Shown here piece by piece: positions 16,538 to 24,582 of a DNA stretch of 50,106 nt (position 1 is the stretch's first letter; each line of letters opens with the position of its first letter). This DNA comes from Acidobacteriaceae bacterium (GTDB taxonomy: Bacteria > Acidobacteriota > Terriglobia > Terriglobales > Acidobacteriaceae): contig JASHQH010000186.1 in the NCBI GenBank assembly GCA_030037635.1, positions 1-50,106 of the forward strand, read 5' to 3'. Both the position numbers and the translations under genes were made by a program. The notes beneath the pieces are model-generated. The model saw only the letters and a program-made list of their open reading frames with translations, searched no databases and had not been told where the DNA came from.

Positions 16538-17884
16538 CTAGCAGCGCACGATTTTCGACGACGTGATGCCGCGCGTGGCATTGCGCGTGTCGATCACAAG
16601 CTGCGCCTGGTCGACGATGCTCCGAAAATCATAAGTGGTGTGGTCAGTCACGATGACCACGGCATCGTACTTTCCCAGATTCTCGAGCGGCACGCACGTC
16701 ATGTTCAGGTCGTACTTGCGGCCGCGGCCTACTGTAGGGAAATAGGGATCGTTATACGACACCTCTGCGCCTCTTTTGCGCAGCAACTCGATAATGGTGA
16801 GCGAAGGCGACTCGCGCAGATCGTCGATATCGCGCTTGTAAGCCAGGCCGAGCACCAGCACCTTCGATCCCTTGATGGTTTTCGAGCGCTCATTCAGGGC
16901 CGCTACGACTTGGTCGATCACGAAGTAGGGCATGGCCGTGTTGACCTCGCCGGCCAACTCGATAAATCGTGTGCGAAAGTCGAACTCCCGCGCTTTCCAC
17001 GACAGGTAATACGGGTCAATGGGGATGCAGTGGCCTCCCAATCCGGGGCCCGGATAAAAGGCCTGGAATCCAAACGGCTTGGTTTTGGCCGCTTCGATCA
17101 CCTCGTGGATGTCGATATCCATCCTCATGCACAACTGCTTAAGCTCGTTCACGAGGGCAATGTTGACGCAGCGGTAGATGTTCTCAAGCAGCTTGGTCAT
17201 CTCTGCCGCCCCCGCGCTGCTCACGGGCACCACGCGGCGAAAGATCGTCCCGTACATCGCCGTGGCCAGTTCCGCGGCGTCCGCGCCGCATCCACCCACC
17301 ACTTTGGGAACATCACGGCGGTCAACGCTGTCGTTCCCGGGGTCCTCGCGCTCGGGCGAAAACACCAGGTGCACACCGCTTTCTCCCGCATTGCGCGCAA
17401 CCTTCACAGCGCGCGAATTGCCCGCCTCCAGCAACGGGACAACCACCTCTTCCGTGGTGCCCGGATAGGTGGTGCTTTCGAGCACAATCAACTGGCCATC
17501 CTGAATGTGCGGCGCAATCGACTTCACGGTCTCGCTGACATAGCTGAGATCGGGCTCGTGGTGCTCGTCGAGGGGTGTCGGCACGCAGATGATCACCGCG
17601 TCCATCTCCGCTACCTCGGAGTAGTTTGTCGTGGCTTTAAAGCCGGTGCGTTGCGCCTCCTGAATCGAATCGGGATGGATACGAACGATATAAGAGCGGC
17701 CGGAGTTCAGTTTCTCCACCTTGTCCGGCGCGATGTCGAATCCCGTCACGCGGAAGCCCTCGCCGCTAAACAGCAGCGCCAGAGGCAAGCCGACATACCC
17801 CATGCCGATGATCCCGATGCGAGCCTCGCGTGTTTCCATTTTTTGCTTGAGTTCAGAAATGGAATTAGCAGTGCTTGGTTTCAT
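16538..17884 (-). CDS. UDP-N-acetylglucosamine/UDP-sugar 6-dehydrogenase (WbpA/TviB-like)
   Basis: NAD-dependent four-electron oxidation of a UDP-hexose (probably UDP-GlcNAc or UDP-ManNAc) to the uronate. The N-terminal Rossmann motif is GIIGMGYVGLPLA (about 23-35). The substrate region has VLESTTYPGTTEEVV, SPEREDPGN and KLLENIYRCVNIALVNEL. The catalytic Cys is in GPGLGGHCIPIDP (about residue 280), and the C-terminal UDP-binding part has KVLVLGLAYKRDIDDLRESP. The 448-aa length and the LNSGRSYI start block fit the WbpA branch rather than classical UDP-glucose dehydrogenase. The ATG at 17884 is used. It faces wecB, with which it would form a ManNAcA or GlcNAcA route. Confidence 0.92.
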   Translation of the reverse strand: MKPSTANSISELKQKMETREARIGIIGMGYVGLPLALLFSGEGFRVTGFDIAPDKVEKLNSGRSYIVRIHPDSIQEAQRTGFKATTNYSEVAEMDAVIICVPTPLDEHHEPDLSYVSETVKSIAPHIQDGQLIVLESTTYPGTTEEVVVPLLEAGNSRAVKVARNAGESGVHLVFSPEREDPGNDSVDRRDVPKVVGGCGADAAELATAMYGTIFRRVVPVSSAGAAEMTKLLENIYRCVNIALVNELKQLCMRMDIDIHEVIEAAKTKPFGFQAFYPGPGLGGHCIPIDPYYLSWKAREFDFRTRFIELAGEVNTAMPYFVIDQVVAALNERSKTIKGSKVLVLGLAYKRDIDDLRESPSLTIIELLRKRGAEVSYNDPYFPTVGRGRKYDLNMTCVPLENLGKYDAVVIVTDHTTYDFRSIVDQAQLVIDTRNATRGITSSKIVRC

Positions 17885-18227
17885 GGTCTCGATTGTACAT
17901 CGTAACTGCAGCCATGCAGGGAGATGCGAAGATGGACTTTGACACCCTCAAGCTGAGCACCCGATACTGGGTCCATAGCAGTTCAGAGCTTCTTCAAGAA
18001 GAACCAAAGGTGGCTAGGGCAGCCGCCTTTGACATACAACTCCCTGGTTTTGGGGTCGCGCGTTTCGCGGGCATTCGGCAATCCCCCACTTCGGCATGTA
18101 TTTTGACCTTTTTCGGGATGGCAATTGCCGCGCGCAGCTGATAAATGTGATCACAGCCTGATTCGCGCTGAAATTTGAGCCGGTCGGCGCTCGATTGCAG
18201 TCTGGCTTTAGGTTCTGGAGTCTCCTC
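17885..18227. other. Divergent intergenic region
   Basis: A 343-bp gene-free stretch between divergent genes. It contains a 10-bp palindrome GGCAATTGCC near 18120, TGTGATCACA near 18147, and a sigma54-like CGGCAT-GTATT-TTGAC (18092-18107). The last shares its first eight bases with the flippase promoter but has GA instead of GC at -12, so it is only a weak candidate. Confidence 0.4.
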
Positions 18228-19619
18228 TTGTCTCGACAGTCTGAGAAAACACTGAATGTCCTCCTCGTTACTTATTCTTTCCCTCCCGCAGGAGGCACCG
18301 GAGTCATGCGCGCGTCGAGCCTCGCCCGTTATCTTCCTGAGGCCGGGATTCGGCTCGATGTTCTGACCACACGCAACGCTTCAACAGTTGGGGCTGATCC
18401 CAAGCTGCTTGAAAGCATACCCTCTGAAGTAACCATTCACCGGACAACGACGCTCGATCTTCCCTTCGCAGTCAAAAAGCGAATCAAGCGGCTGATCTCC
18501 GGAAACAAGAAATCTGAAAAAGCTGCGCGTCCCGCCGGGGAAGCAACTGGCAATCCCAACATCGTCAAGAGAGCCCTTGGAAACATTCTCCTGCCCGATC
18601 CGCAGGTTACCTGGCTTCCTATCCTCACGCGCGCGGCCCGTCGCATCGTCAAGAAACGTGAGATTGATCTCGTTCTCATTACCGTGCCGCCGTTTTCCAG
18701 TGTGCTGCTTGTGGAGAAACTCAGGCGCACATTCCCGGGACTTGCAATCGTCGTCGATTTCCGCGATGAGTGGCTCAAGACCGCCTTCGATCTTGTCAGC
18801 TTTCTTTTCAGTCGAAGCGCTCGGGCCCGCGCCGTGGCCGCTCGCGCTGAAGCCGGCACAGTAAAGAATGCAACCGCCATCGTCGCTGTTACTGAAGCGG
18901 CTCGGCGGGTGATTCGATCCCGATATCCCATGGAGCCCGAAGACAAATTCCGTCTTATTCCCAATGGATTCGACGCCGAGAAGTTGCGGGCCGCCATCTC
19001 GCCAACCGAACCCAGGCGCGATGATCGAATCGTCGTCGCGTACCTGGGCACACTCTACACCTCCACTGAGCCAACCTGGTTGGTCGAGGCGCTGCTTGGT
19101 CTTCCCCAGGATCTTAAATCGCGTTTCCTTTTTCGTTTTATCGGCCACATCGAAGATCCCCGTTTTAAACAAGATCTTCTGCGCCTGGGCGACATGGTCG
19201 AAGTGCAGGGTTTTCTTCCCCAGCGCGCGGCTCTTGCGGCCATGTATGAGTCCGATTACATGTTGCTCATCTTGCATGATCCGCTAAACGTCTCGGCCAA
19301 ATTCTACGAGTATCTTGGGGCCGGCAAGCCCATTCTTGCCTGTGTGCACCCCGAGGGCGAGCTTCGCCGTCTCGTTGAGGAACTGGGCGCCGGCTGGTGG
19401 GTCGATGGCCGCGACGTTGAAAACATCCGCAGGCTGTTCACCGACATTGCCATGCGCAGTAGTTCCACCTCCACTCCTTTTCGGCCTGACGTTGAAAAGA
19501 TTGCCCAATATGAACGGAGAGCTCTTGCCCGGCGCTACGCTGCGCTCTTGCGCTCCATCGCCGGGAACGAAACAAGTGATTCGACCGATATGACTGCTTC
19601 TGCTAAAACTGGTAATTAG
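18228..19619 (+). CDS. Family 4-type glycosyltransferase (EPS)
   Basis: Cytoplasmic GT-B glycosyltransferase of 463 aa. The N-terminal domain opens with LNVLLVTYSFPPAGGTGVMR, typical of GT4-like proteins with a glycine-rich acceptor loop. The C-terminal domain contains IPNGFD, VVAYLGTLY, EVQGFLPQRAALAAMYESDYMLL and KFYEYLGAGKPIL, the nucleotide-sugar site. No ATG is near the conserved start; the TTG at 18228 has GGAG seven bases before it and is preferred over the TTG at 18195. Two bases separate its stop from the next glycosyltransferase gene, so they form one unit. The sugar is not deducible. Confidence 0.85.
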   Translation: MSRQSEKTLNVLLVTYSFPPAGGTGVMRASSLARYLPEAGIRLDVLTTRNASTVGADPKLLESIPSEVTIHRTTTLDLPFAVKKRIKRLISGNKKSEKAARPAGEATGNPNIVKRALGNILLPDPQVTWLPILTRAARRIVKKREIDLVLITVPPFSSVLLVEKLRRTFPGLAIVVDFRDEWLKTAFDLVSFLFSRSARARAVAARAEAGTVKNATAIVAVTEAARRVIRSRYPMEPEDKFRLIPNGFDAEKLRAAISPTEPRRDDRIVVAYLGTLYTSTEPTWLVEALLGLPQDLKSRFLFRFIGHIEDPRFKQDLLRLGDMVEVQGFLPQRAALAAMYESDYMLLILHDPLNVSAKFYEYLGAGKPILACVHPEGELRRLVEELGAGWWVDGRDVENIRRLFTDIAMRSSSTSTPFRPDVEKIAQYERRALARRYAALLRSIAGNETSDSTDMTASAKTGN

Positions 19620-19621
19620 TC

Positions 19622-20800
19622 GTGCTCAGAATTGCCGTTATCACTCGGTACTTCCCCAGTTCAGGAGAGCCGGCACAGGGCCGATCTCTCTACGAGACGC
19701 TGCGTCTCGTTGCGCGTAGCGCCGAGATCCAGGTCTTCTATCCCAACGCCGCGTACCCCTCGCTTCTTAAACCACGCAGCCGGCTTTACGACAAGCTCGA
19801 TCCGGCCTTCAGCGTGCCGCACATGAGTGTCAATTACTACAACCATCCCGCTCTTCCACTGGTTTCAAGACCGCTGAACGGCTGGATGTCCTATCACACG
19901 CTCATGCCTCACGTCCGGGCTTTCGCTCCTGATCTGGTATTTGGTTGCTTCCTGTATCCCGCCGGTTTCACAGCTCTCAGGATCGGCAAGGCCCTGGGCG
20001 TTCCTGTCGTCGCCATGAGCATCGGCTCCGACATCAACCGGATGGGAGATCCCATCTGCACCTGGCTTACGAAATCGGTGCTGCGCGAAGCCGATTTCCT
20101 GGTCACGGTGTGCGACGACCTGAGCAAGAAAGCCGTGGCCGAGGGCGCTCGACCCGCCACCACGCGCACCATCCTGAATGGTTGCGATCTCGACATATTC
20201 CACGTCTTCGACCAGAGCCGGGCGAGGCAGCAACTCAAGATCGATCCGGCGATCGAAGCGGTTGTGTACGTCGGCGGTATCGATGTGAAAAAGGGAGTGC
20301 GCGAGCTCGTCGACGCGGCAGTAGCACTGCATTCCAGTCGGCCTGCTCTCCATGTCTACCTCGTCGGCAACGGGGCCGACAGGAGTTTGATTGATGGGCT
20401 CATTCGTTCCCGAAACGCTGCCGGATATGTTCACCTCGCTGGCGGCTGCACGTTTGATGAAGTCGCCATCTGGATGACCGCTGGGAATCTCGTTACCTTG
20501 CCGAGCTATATGGAGGGTTGCCCCAACGTCGTGCTGGAAGCGCTTGCTTGTGGCCGTCCTGTAGTCGCCACCAATGTCGGCGGAATTCCTGAGATCATGA
20601 GCGACGCTTGCGGGCGTCTTGTTCCCGCGCGCGAATCCGCAAAATTGGCTGAGGCCCTCGCCGATGTCCTCGACAGGTCCTGGGATCCCACAGCCATCTC
20701 TGCACAGTGGGGCCGCAGTTGGAGCGCTCCAGCCGCAGAGCTCCTCGAAGTTTTCCAGTCCGTGGCCTCAAACCGGCCGCGAGTCCCGAGCGCAGGATGA
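19622..20800 (+). CDS. Family 4 glycosyltransferase (EPS)
   Basis: Retaining GT-B glycosyltransferase, 392 aa. Starts LRIAVITRYFPSSGEPAQG. The C-terminal donor domain has VVYVGGIDVKKGVRELVDA, HLAGGCTFDEVAIWM and the EX7E motif EGCPNVVLE followed by ALACGRPVVATNVGGIPEI, all intact. The start is the GTG at 19622, two bases after the preceding stop, so translation is probably coupled. It is convergent with the SDR gene, which ends 40 bp further on. It is likely one of at least four transferases building the EPS repeat unit. Confidence 0.9.
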   Translation: MLRIAVITRYFPSSGEPAQGRSLYETLRLVARSAEIQVFYPNAAYPSLLKPRSRLYDKLDPAFSVPHMSVNYYNHPALPLVSRPLNGWMSYHTLMPHVRAFAPDLVFGCFLYPAGFTALRIGKALGVPVVAMSIGSDINRMGDPICTWLTKSVLREADFLVTVCDDLSKKAVAEGARPATTRTILNGCDLDIFHVFDQSRARQQLKIDPAIEAVVYVGGIDVKKGVRELVDAAVALHSSRPALHVYLVGNGADRSLIDGLIRSRNAAGYVHLAGGCTFDEVAIWMTAGNLVTLPSYMEGCPNVVLEALACGRPVVATNVGGIPEIMSDACGRLVPARESAKLAEALADVLDRSWDPTAISAQWGRSWSAPAAELLEVFQSVASNRPRVPSAG

Positions 20801-20839
20801 TGCGTATCCCATGCTGGATCGGTTCGGCACGAGCGAGGA

Positions 20840-21871
20840 TTAGGTCTTCGCTCGATGTTGACGGAAGTACTCGAAAGTCTGCTTCATTGCGTCGGGAGTT
20901 GATACAAGCTGGCGCCAACCCGTCGAATGCAGTTTCTCGTTGCTGAAGCGGTTTCCTCCCCAGGACGATGCAGCCTTGTATCCGGTCAGAATGGCGGGCA
21001 ATTGGCCAAGCGAGCGCCGGTGATACCTTTCGAGATTCCAGGCCAGCACCCTGGTGACAGGATATGGCAGCCGGATGGAACGGATATGTTTCACGTCCTT
21101 CTTGTACCGGCTCAAGTATTGTGCCGACGTCAGAAGGTCATCATCGTGGACGTTGAACACTTGACCTGCGGCCCAGGGGGTGGTGCCCGCGACCACGATG
21201 GCTTCGGCGCAGTTTTCTACGAAGGAAAGCGGCAAAAGGTTGTCGCCTCCCAGATGGAAGAAAACCGGCCCCACCTGCAGGCCGACTCGATTCGAAAAAT
21301 GACCTCCGCCGGGCCCATAAACTGCGCCCGCGCGAAGCACAACCAGTTCAAAACCGTCCCTTTTCTGGTACTCCCAAAATAACTGCTCCTGACGGAGCTT
21401 GGAATACGAATAGGGATCGCGCAATTCAGGGTGTGCCTCAAGAGGCGTCTCTTCACTCACGGGCGCGCCTCGGGCCAACGCCCCTACGCCGTAGACTCCG
21501 AACGAACTAATCAGCACAATCCTGGTCTTTTCGATGGGGAGTTCTTTGCGCGCTTCGAGAGCTTCGATCAAAGTCCTCGATGCAATCACCGAATTCATGA
21601 AGAGGTCGGCACAGGAACCGCTCTTGCCGGCCGCCAGGTGAAAAATGAGCGAGACATCTGTCAACGCAGCCGCGCAATCCGCCTTCGAGTGCAAATTGCC
21701 GCTTGCGAACTCCAGGCGAGCGGCCGGATATGCCTTGACGAGCTCCTCCAGGCGCTTGGCTTTTGATGTATCCCGCAGGAAGCACCGCAAGTCGGTGTAT
21801 CCATGTTCCAGCAAACGCGCGACCACGCGAATCCCGAGGAATCCACCCGCGCCTGTGACCAGAACCTTCAT
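20840..21871 (-). CDS. NAD(P)-dependent sugar epimerase/dehydratase (extended SDR)
   Basis: Extended short-chain dehydrogenase of 343 aa. Rossmann motif GAGGFLGIRVV at residues 7-17, IFHLAAGKSGS, LISSFGVYG, and the catalytic pair Tyr-Lys in DPYSYSKLRQE; then VLRAGAVYGPGG. It belongs to the GalE-like family, and the exact sugar reaction is unknown. The ATG at 21871 overlaps the stop of the upstream Gfo/Idh gene by four bases (ATGA). The pairing of an SDR with a Gfo/Idh oxidoreductase suggests stepwise oxidation and epimerisation of a nucleotide sugar for the EPS. Confidence 0.88.
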   Translation of the reverse strand: MKVLVTGAGGFLGIRVVARLLEHGYTDLRCFLRDTSKAKRLEELVKAYPAARLEFASGNLHSKADCAAALTDVSLIFHLAAGKSGSCADLFMNSVIASRTLIEALEARKELPIEKTRIVLISSFGVYGVGALARGAPVSEETPLEAHPELRDPYSYSKLRQEQLFWEYQKRDGFELVVLRAGAVYGPGGGHFSNRVGLQVGPVFFHLGGDNLLPLSFVENCAEAIVVAGTTPWAAGQVFNVHDDDLLTSAQYLSRYKKDVKHIRSIRLPYPVTRVLAWNLERYHRRSLGQLPAILTGYKAASSWGGNRFSNEKLHSTGWRQLVSTPDAMKQTFEYFRQHRAKT

Positions 21872-22944
21872 ACCTGCGTCTCCGCATAAACCTGATTAAA
21901 TATTCTTTCCATAATTGAGGAAACGAACAAAATCTCGCGGCAACTGGTCGGGGACGGAGAGTCAGTCTCAATGCAGTGGTAGAACTCATTCAGCAGGTTC
22001 CGCAAGCCGTCAAAATAGTGGAAATGCGAGTGCGAGAAGCGGCCGACGTTTCTCAGCCCCTGCTTCAGATAGTTCCTGGAAACACTGAATGGCGGAAATA
22101 GACGGCCGAGTGCAGAAGGAAAGCCCTGCATTGGTTCCAGAACCAGCGTCCGTGCGTTGTAGTCCACATGTGCGGTATTGCGCGTTCCGTAAACCCTCAA
22201 TGTGTGTCCAACCGGCCGGGCATGGGAGGTGAAAGTTGCGTATGCGCTGGTTCGACAGCCGCGAATCACCACGCGCAATTCGTCAAGGATGTCGCCCACG
22301 TCGGGTTCGGCGAGCCCGGTGTTCTCCTTGTACGCGTAAGCATCGATCGACGGTTCATCGTCTTCAAGAAAAGGCGCAATCTTATTGAGCACATGATCCA
22401 GGACATTCTGAAAGAGTTGTCCGGGCATGTGTCTCACCCAGTGGTTCGTGTCCTGTTTAATCGCTCTGCCGTAGTCGCCCGCGAGATTGTAACCCAGGAA
22501 GCTTTCAATATGTACTGGATCGCCCAATACTCCTTCCTGGTAAAGACGGCGCAACTCCAGAGCCTGAACTTCGAACTGCGGCCAGTAGTTCACCGCCAGC
22601 TTTTTCCCCGACGCGTTGGCTGCCTCCACAATGGCCTGAACTTCGGCGTGATGCAAGGCGACCGGCTTTTCCAGGAAAACATGGCATCCAGCCGAAACAG
22701 CCTGACGGGTAAGCGCCAGGTGCGCCTCTGGCGGCGTCGTGATGTGAAGCACGTCTGGTTTTTCGGCATCCAACATTGCCGCGAAGCACGAGTACTGACG
22801 CGGTATACCGAAACGCACCGCCAATTGTTCCGCCATAAGTGGCTCGATATCGCACACAGCTACAACACGTGCGCCAGGAACCATCCGGATTCCCTCGACG
22901 TGTGCGTCTGCGATCTTGCCACAACCAACAATGGCGGCTTTCAA
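21868..22944 (-). CDS. Gfo/Idh/MocA-family oxidoreductase
   Basis: NAD(P)-dependent oxidoreductase, 358 aa. N-terminal Rossmann fold with AIVGCGKIADAHVEG, VCDIEP and VLHITTPPEAHLAL, and the family EKPVAL motif (catalytic Lys, near residue 97). The C-terminal alpha/beta domain follows. The start codon is TTG at 22944, with GGAGG eight bases upstream; the nearby ATG is out of frame. It is coupled to the SDR gene. No Tat or other signal is present, so it acts in the cytoplasm, probably on a nucleotide sugar for EPS. It lies 138 bp after the activator gene on the same strand and may share its sigma54-type promoter. Confidence 0.87.
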   Translation of the reverse strand: MKAAIVGCGKIADAHVEGIRMVPGARVVAVCDIEPLMAEQLAVRFGIPRQYSCFAAMLDAEKPDVLHITTPPEAHLALTRQAVSAGCHVFLEKPVALHHAEVQAIVEAANASGKKLAVNYWPQFEVQALELRRLYQEGVLGDPVHIESFLGYNLAGDYGRAIKQDTNHWVRHMPGQLFQNVLDHVLNKIAPFLEDDEPSIDAYAYKENTGLAEPDVGDILDELRVVIRGCRTSAYATFTSHARPVGHTLRVYGTRNTAHVDYNARTLVLEPMQGFPSALGRLFPPFSVSRNYLKQGLRNVGRFSHSHFHYFDGLRNLLNEFYHCIETDSPSPTSCREILFVSSIMERIFNQVYAETQV

Positions 22945-23082
22945 AGCTGCATCCTCCCACTTCGCGTACAGGCAATCCGACTCGACGATGAGGACAGTTG
23001 ACCCCCGTCACTTCGAATGAGTTTCACATGAGTTCCATCGCGATCCGTGGAACAGTCCCTCTTCACCCTCACCAAAGTCACT

Positions 23083-24144
23083 CTATTTAGAATCTGCATA
23101 TTGCGCAGATTTTGCTTCCCCGAAGCTCGCTCCCATCTCTCGGCTGACCACCGAGCTGGCTTGTGCGTCCTGAAGCTTGTAAAGCAGCGATCGGTAGCTG
23201 ATATTGAGCCATCGCGCCGTCTTCAAGCGGTTCCAGCGATTGGCATGCAAAACCTTGAGAATAATCTGCCGCTCCAGTTGCCGCGTGGCCGCTTTAGTGA
23301 TTTTCTTCAGGGAGATCGGATTCGTTAGATCGATCTCGGGAACGAATTCTGTGGGTGGCGGCGGGATCAGGTCTGCAGCCAACGTCTCCTCGTTGCCGAT
23401 CAATACATAGGATCGAATCATATTTTCGAGTTGACGGATGTTGCCCGGCCAGTTGAACCGCTGCATCATGTTCATAATGTCGCGCGAAAGAGCCTTTGGC
23501 TTTACGCGGTAGGTCTTGGCGTGCAGATCGAGGAAAAAGTCGATCAGCGTCGGCAAATCCCCGGTCCTCTGTCGCAAAGGAAGCAAGTCGATTGTGACGG
23601 CGTTGATGCGGAAGAAAAAGTCCAGCCGGAATGAGCCATCTTCGGTCTGACGCCGCAAATCCCCGTTGGCGGCGCAGATCAACCGGGTATTCACCTTCCG
23701 CGGCTCTTGCGCTCCCACGCGCATGAACGAGCCGTCCTGCAGCACTTGCAGCAGCTTGGCCTGCGCAGAAATGTCCAGGCTGCCCACTTCATCCAGGAAT
23801 AGGGTTCCCTGATGCGCCAGCTCCACTCGCCCGCGCTTGGTTGCGTACGCTCCGGTGAAGGCGCCCTTTTCGTAGCCGAACAGCTCCGACTCAATCAGAG
23901 TGCTTGGAATCGCCGGGCACGTCACTTTGATCCACGGACAATTCGATCGGCTGGAGCGTGCATGCAACAACTTGGCAAGGATATCCTTGCCCGTTCCGCT
24001 CTCGCCCTGCACGAGCACGGGAACAGTTGTGTCTGCGATCCGTTCCAGCTTTTCGCGAGCCACTGCCATGGCTGGCGTCCGCCCGAAGATCAGGTCAACG
24101 GGAGGCAAGGCGCGAACATCGAAGAATTCAGCTGCGTGTGCCAT
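23083..24144 (-). CDS. Sigma54-dependent enhancer-binding protein without receiver domain
   Basis: Transcriptional activator of 353 aa that would remodel sigma54-RNA polymerase. AAA+ domain: Walker A GESGTGKD (47-54), GAFTGA (94-99), Walker B TLFLDEVG (114-121), all intact. The C-terminal Fis-type helix-turn-helix reads NRLKTARWLNISYRSLLYKL. The N-terminal regulatory part is only about 20 residues, without receiver, GAF or PAS, so activity is probably controlled by level or by a partner such as the degenerate regulator at 9897-10826. A near-perfect -24/-12 promoter stands 45 bp before the ATG, pointing to autoregulation or to control by the divergent receiver-bearing activator. Confidence 0.93.
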   Translation of the reverse strand: MAHAAEFFDVRALPPVDLIFGRTPAMAVAREKLERIADTTVPVLVQGESGTGKDILAKLLHARSSRSNCPWIKVTCPAIPSTLIESELFGYEKGAFTGAYATKRGRVELAHQGTLFLDEVGSLDISAQAKLLQVLQDGSFMRVGAQEPRKVNTRLICAANGDLRRQTEDGSFRLDFFFRINAVTIDLLPLRQRTGDLPTLIDFFLDLHAKTYRVKPKALSRDIMNMMQRFNWPGNIRQLENMIRSYVLIGNEETLAADLIPPPPTEFVPEIDLTNPISLKKITKAATRQLERQIILKVLHANRWNRLKTARWLNISYRSLLYKLQDAQASSVVSREMGASFGEAKSAQYADSK

Positions 24145-24188
24145 AGGTACACCGATTTAGGAGGTTTAGCCGGCAACACGTCTGCTAC

Positions 24189-24204
24189 TGCAACTTTGTT
24201 GCCA
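24189..24204 (-). promoter_or_regulatory. Sigma54 (-24/-12) promoter for receiver-less activator
   Basis: The minus strand reads TGGCAA-CAAAG-TTGCA, one mismatch from TGGCAC-N5-TTGCA: the best match in the window. The inferred start is 24178, 34 nt before the ATG at 24144. Confidence 0.8.
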
Positions 24205-24316
24205 CATTTTCTACCGCCTCCCGGCCGAAAATCACCCATCGGTAACGGATCGCGTAGTTCTCGAGTAATGAAGCATTTCTGGTGCAAAAGTTATACACAG
24301 AAAATTACTTATGATA

Positions 24317-24351
24317 GGGAAAAATTTTGCACAATAGGCAAAGTTTTTCCC
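24317..24351. repeat. 14-bp imperfect inverted repeat, candidate operator
   Basis: GGGAAAAATTTTGC, seven-base loop, GCAAAGTTTTTCCC: 13 of 14 positions pair. The outer arms resemble the GGAAAA/TTTTCC palindromes upstream of the degenerate regulator. It is AT-rich within a GC-rich genome and ends nine bases before a possible extended -10. It could be a repressor site or a transcript stem-loop. Confidence 0.6.
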
Positions 24352-24582
24352 CTGATCCGTGCTAATATCTTCTCTTCGTGGCATCGATTTTTTGGCCCCC
24401 TTTTAGGCTTCCGAAACGGGCGGGCACGATGCCAATTGCGCTCTTATTTTTCTGGACTTGCCGCAAAAGGGCCGTGCAAATCCATAAATGGCTTCCGCTC
24501 CTGTAGCCGCGCCAACGGGTATGGATCGCCTTCATAGGGTATTTGGGGAATCGCAAAATCAGGTGTTGAAAGGGAACCTTCC

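Larger units (their letters stand above)
24145..24582. other. Divergent control region between the two activators
   Basis: 438 bp without a gene. It holds the minus-strand sigma54 promoter (24189-24204), a large inverted repeat (24317-24351) and a possible extended -10 (TG-C-TAATAT, 24360-24368) for the plus-strand activator, only nine bases beyond the repeat. No -24/-12 element facing the plus strand was found, so the receiver-bearing activator is probably made from a sigma70-type promoter. Confidence 0.6.

Noticed and set aside
18146..18155. TGTGATCACA as a CRP site
   Set aside because: The CRP consensus needs six bases between the half-sites; here there are none.
21217..21456. Many long antisense frames inside genes, such as this one in the SDR gene
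   Set aside because: They are by-products of GC-rich codon use, with no signals of their own.
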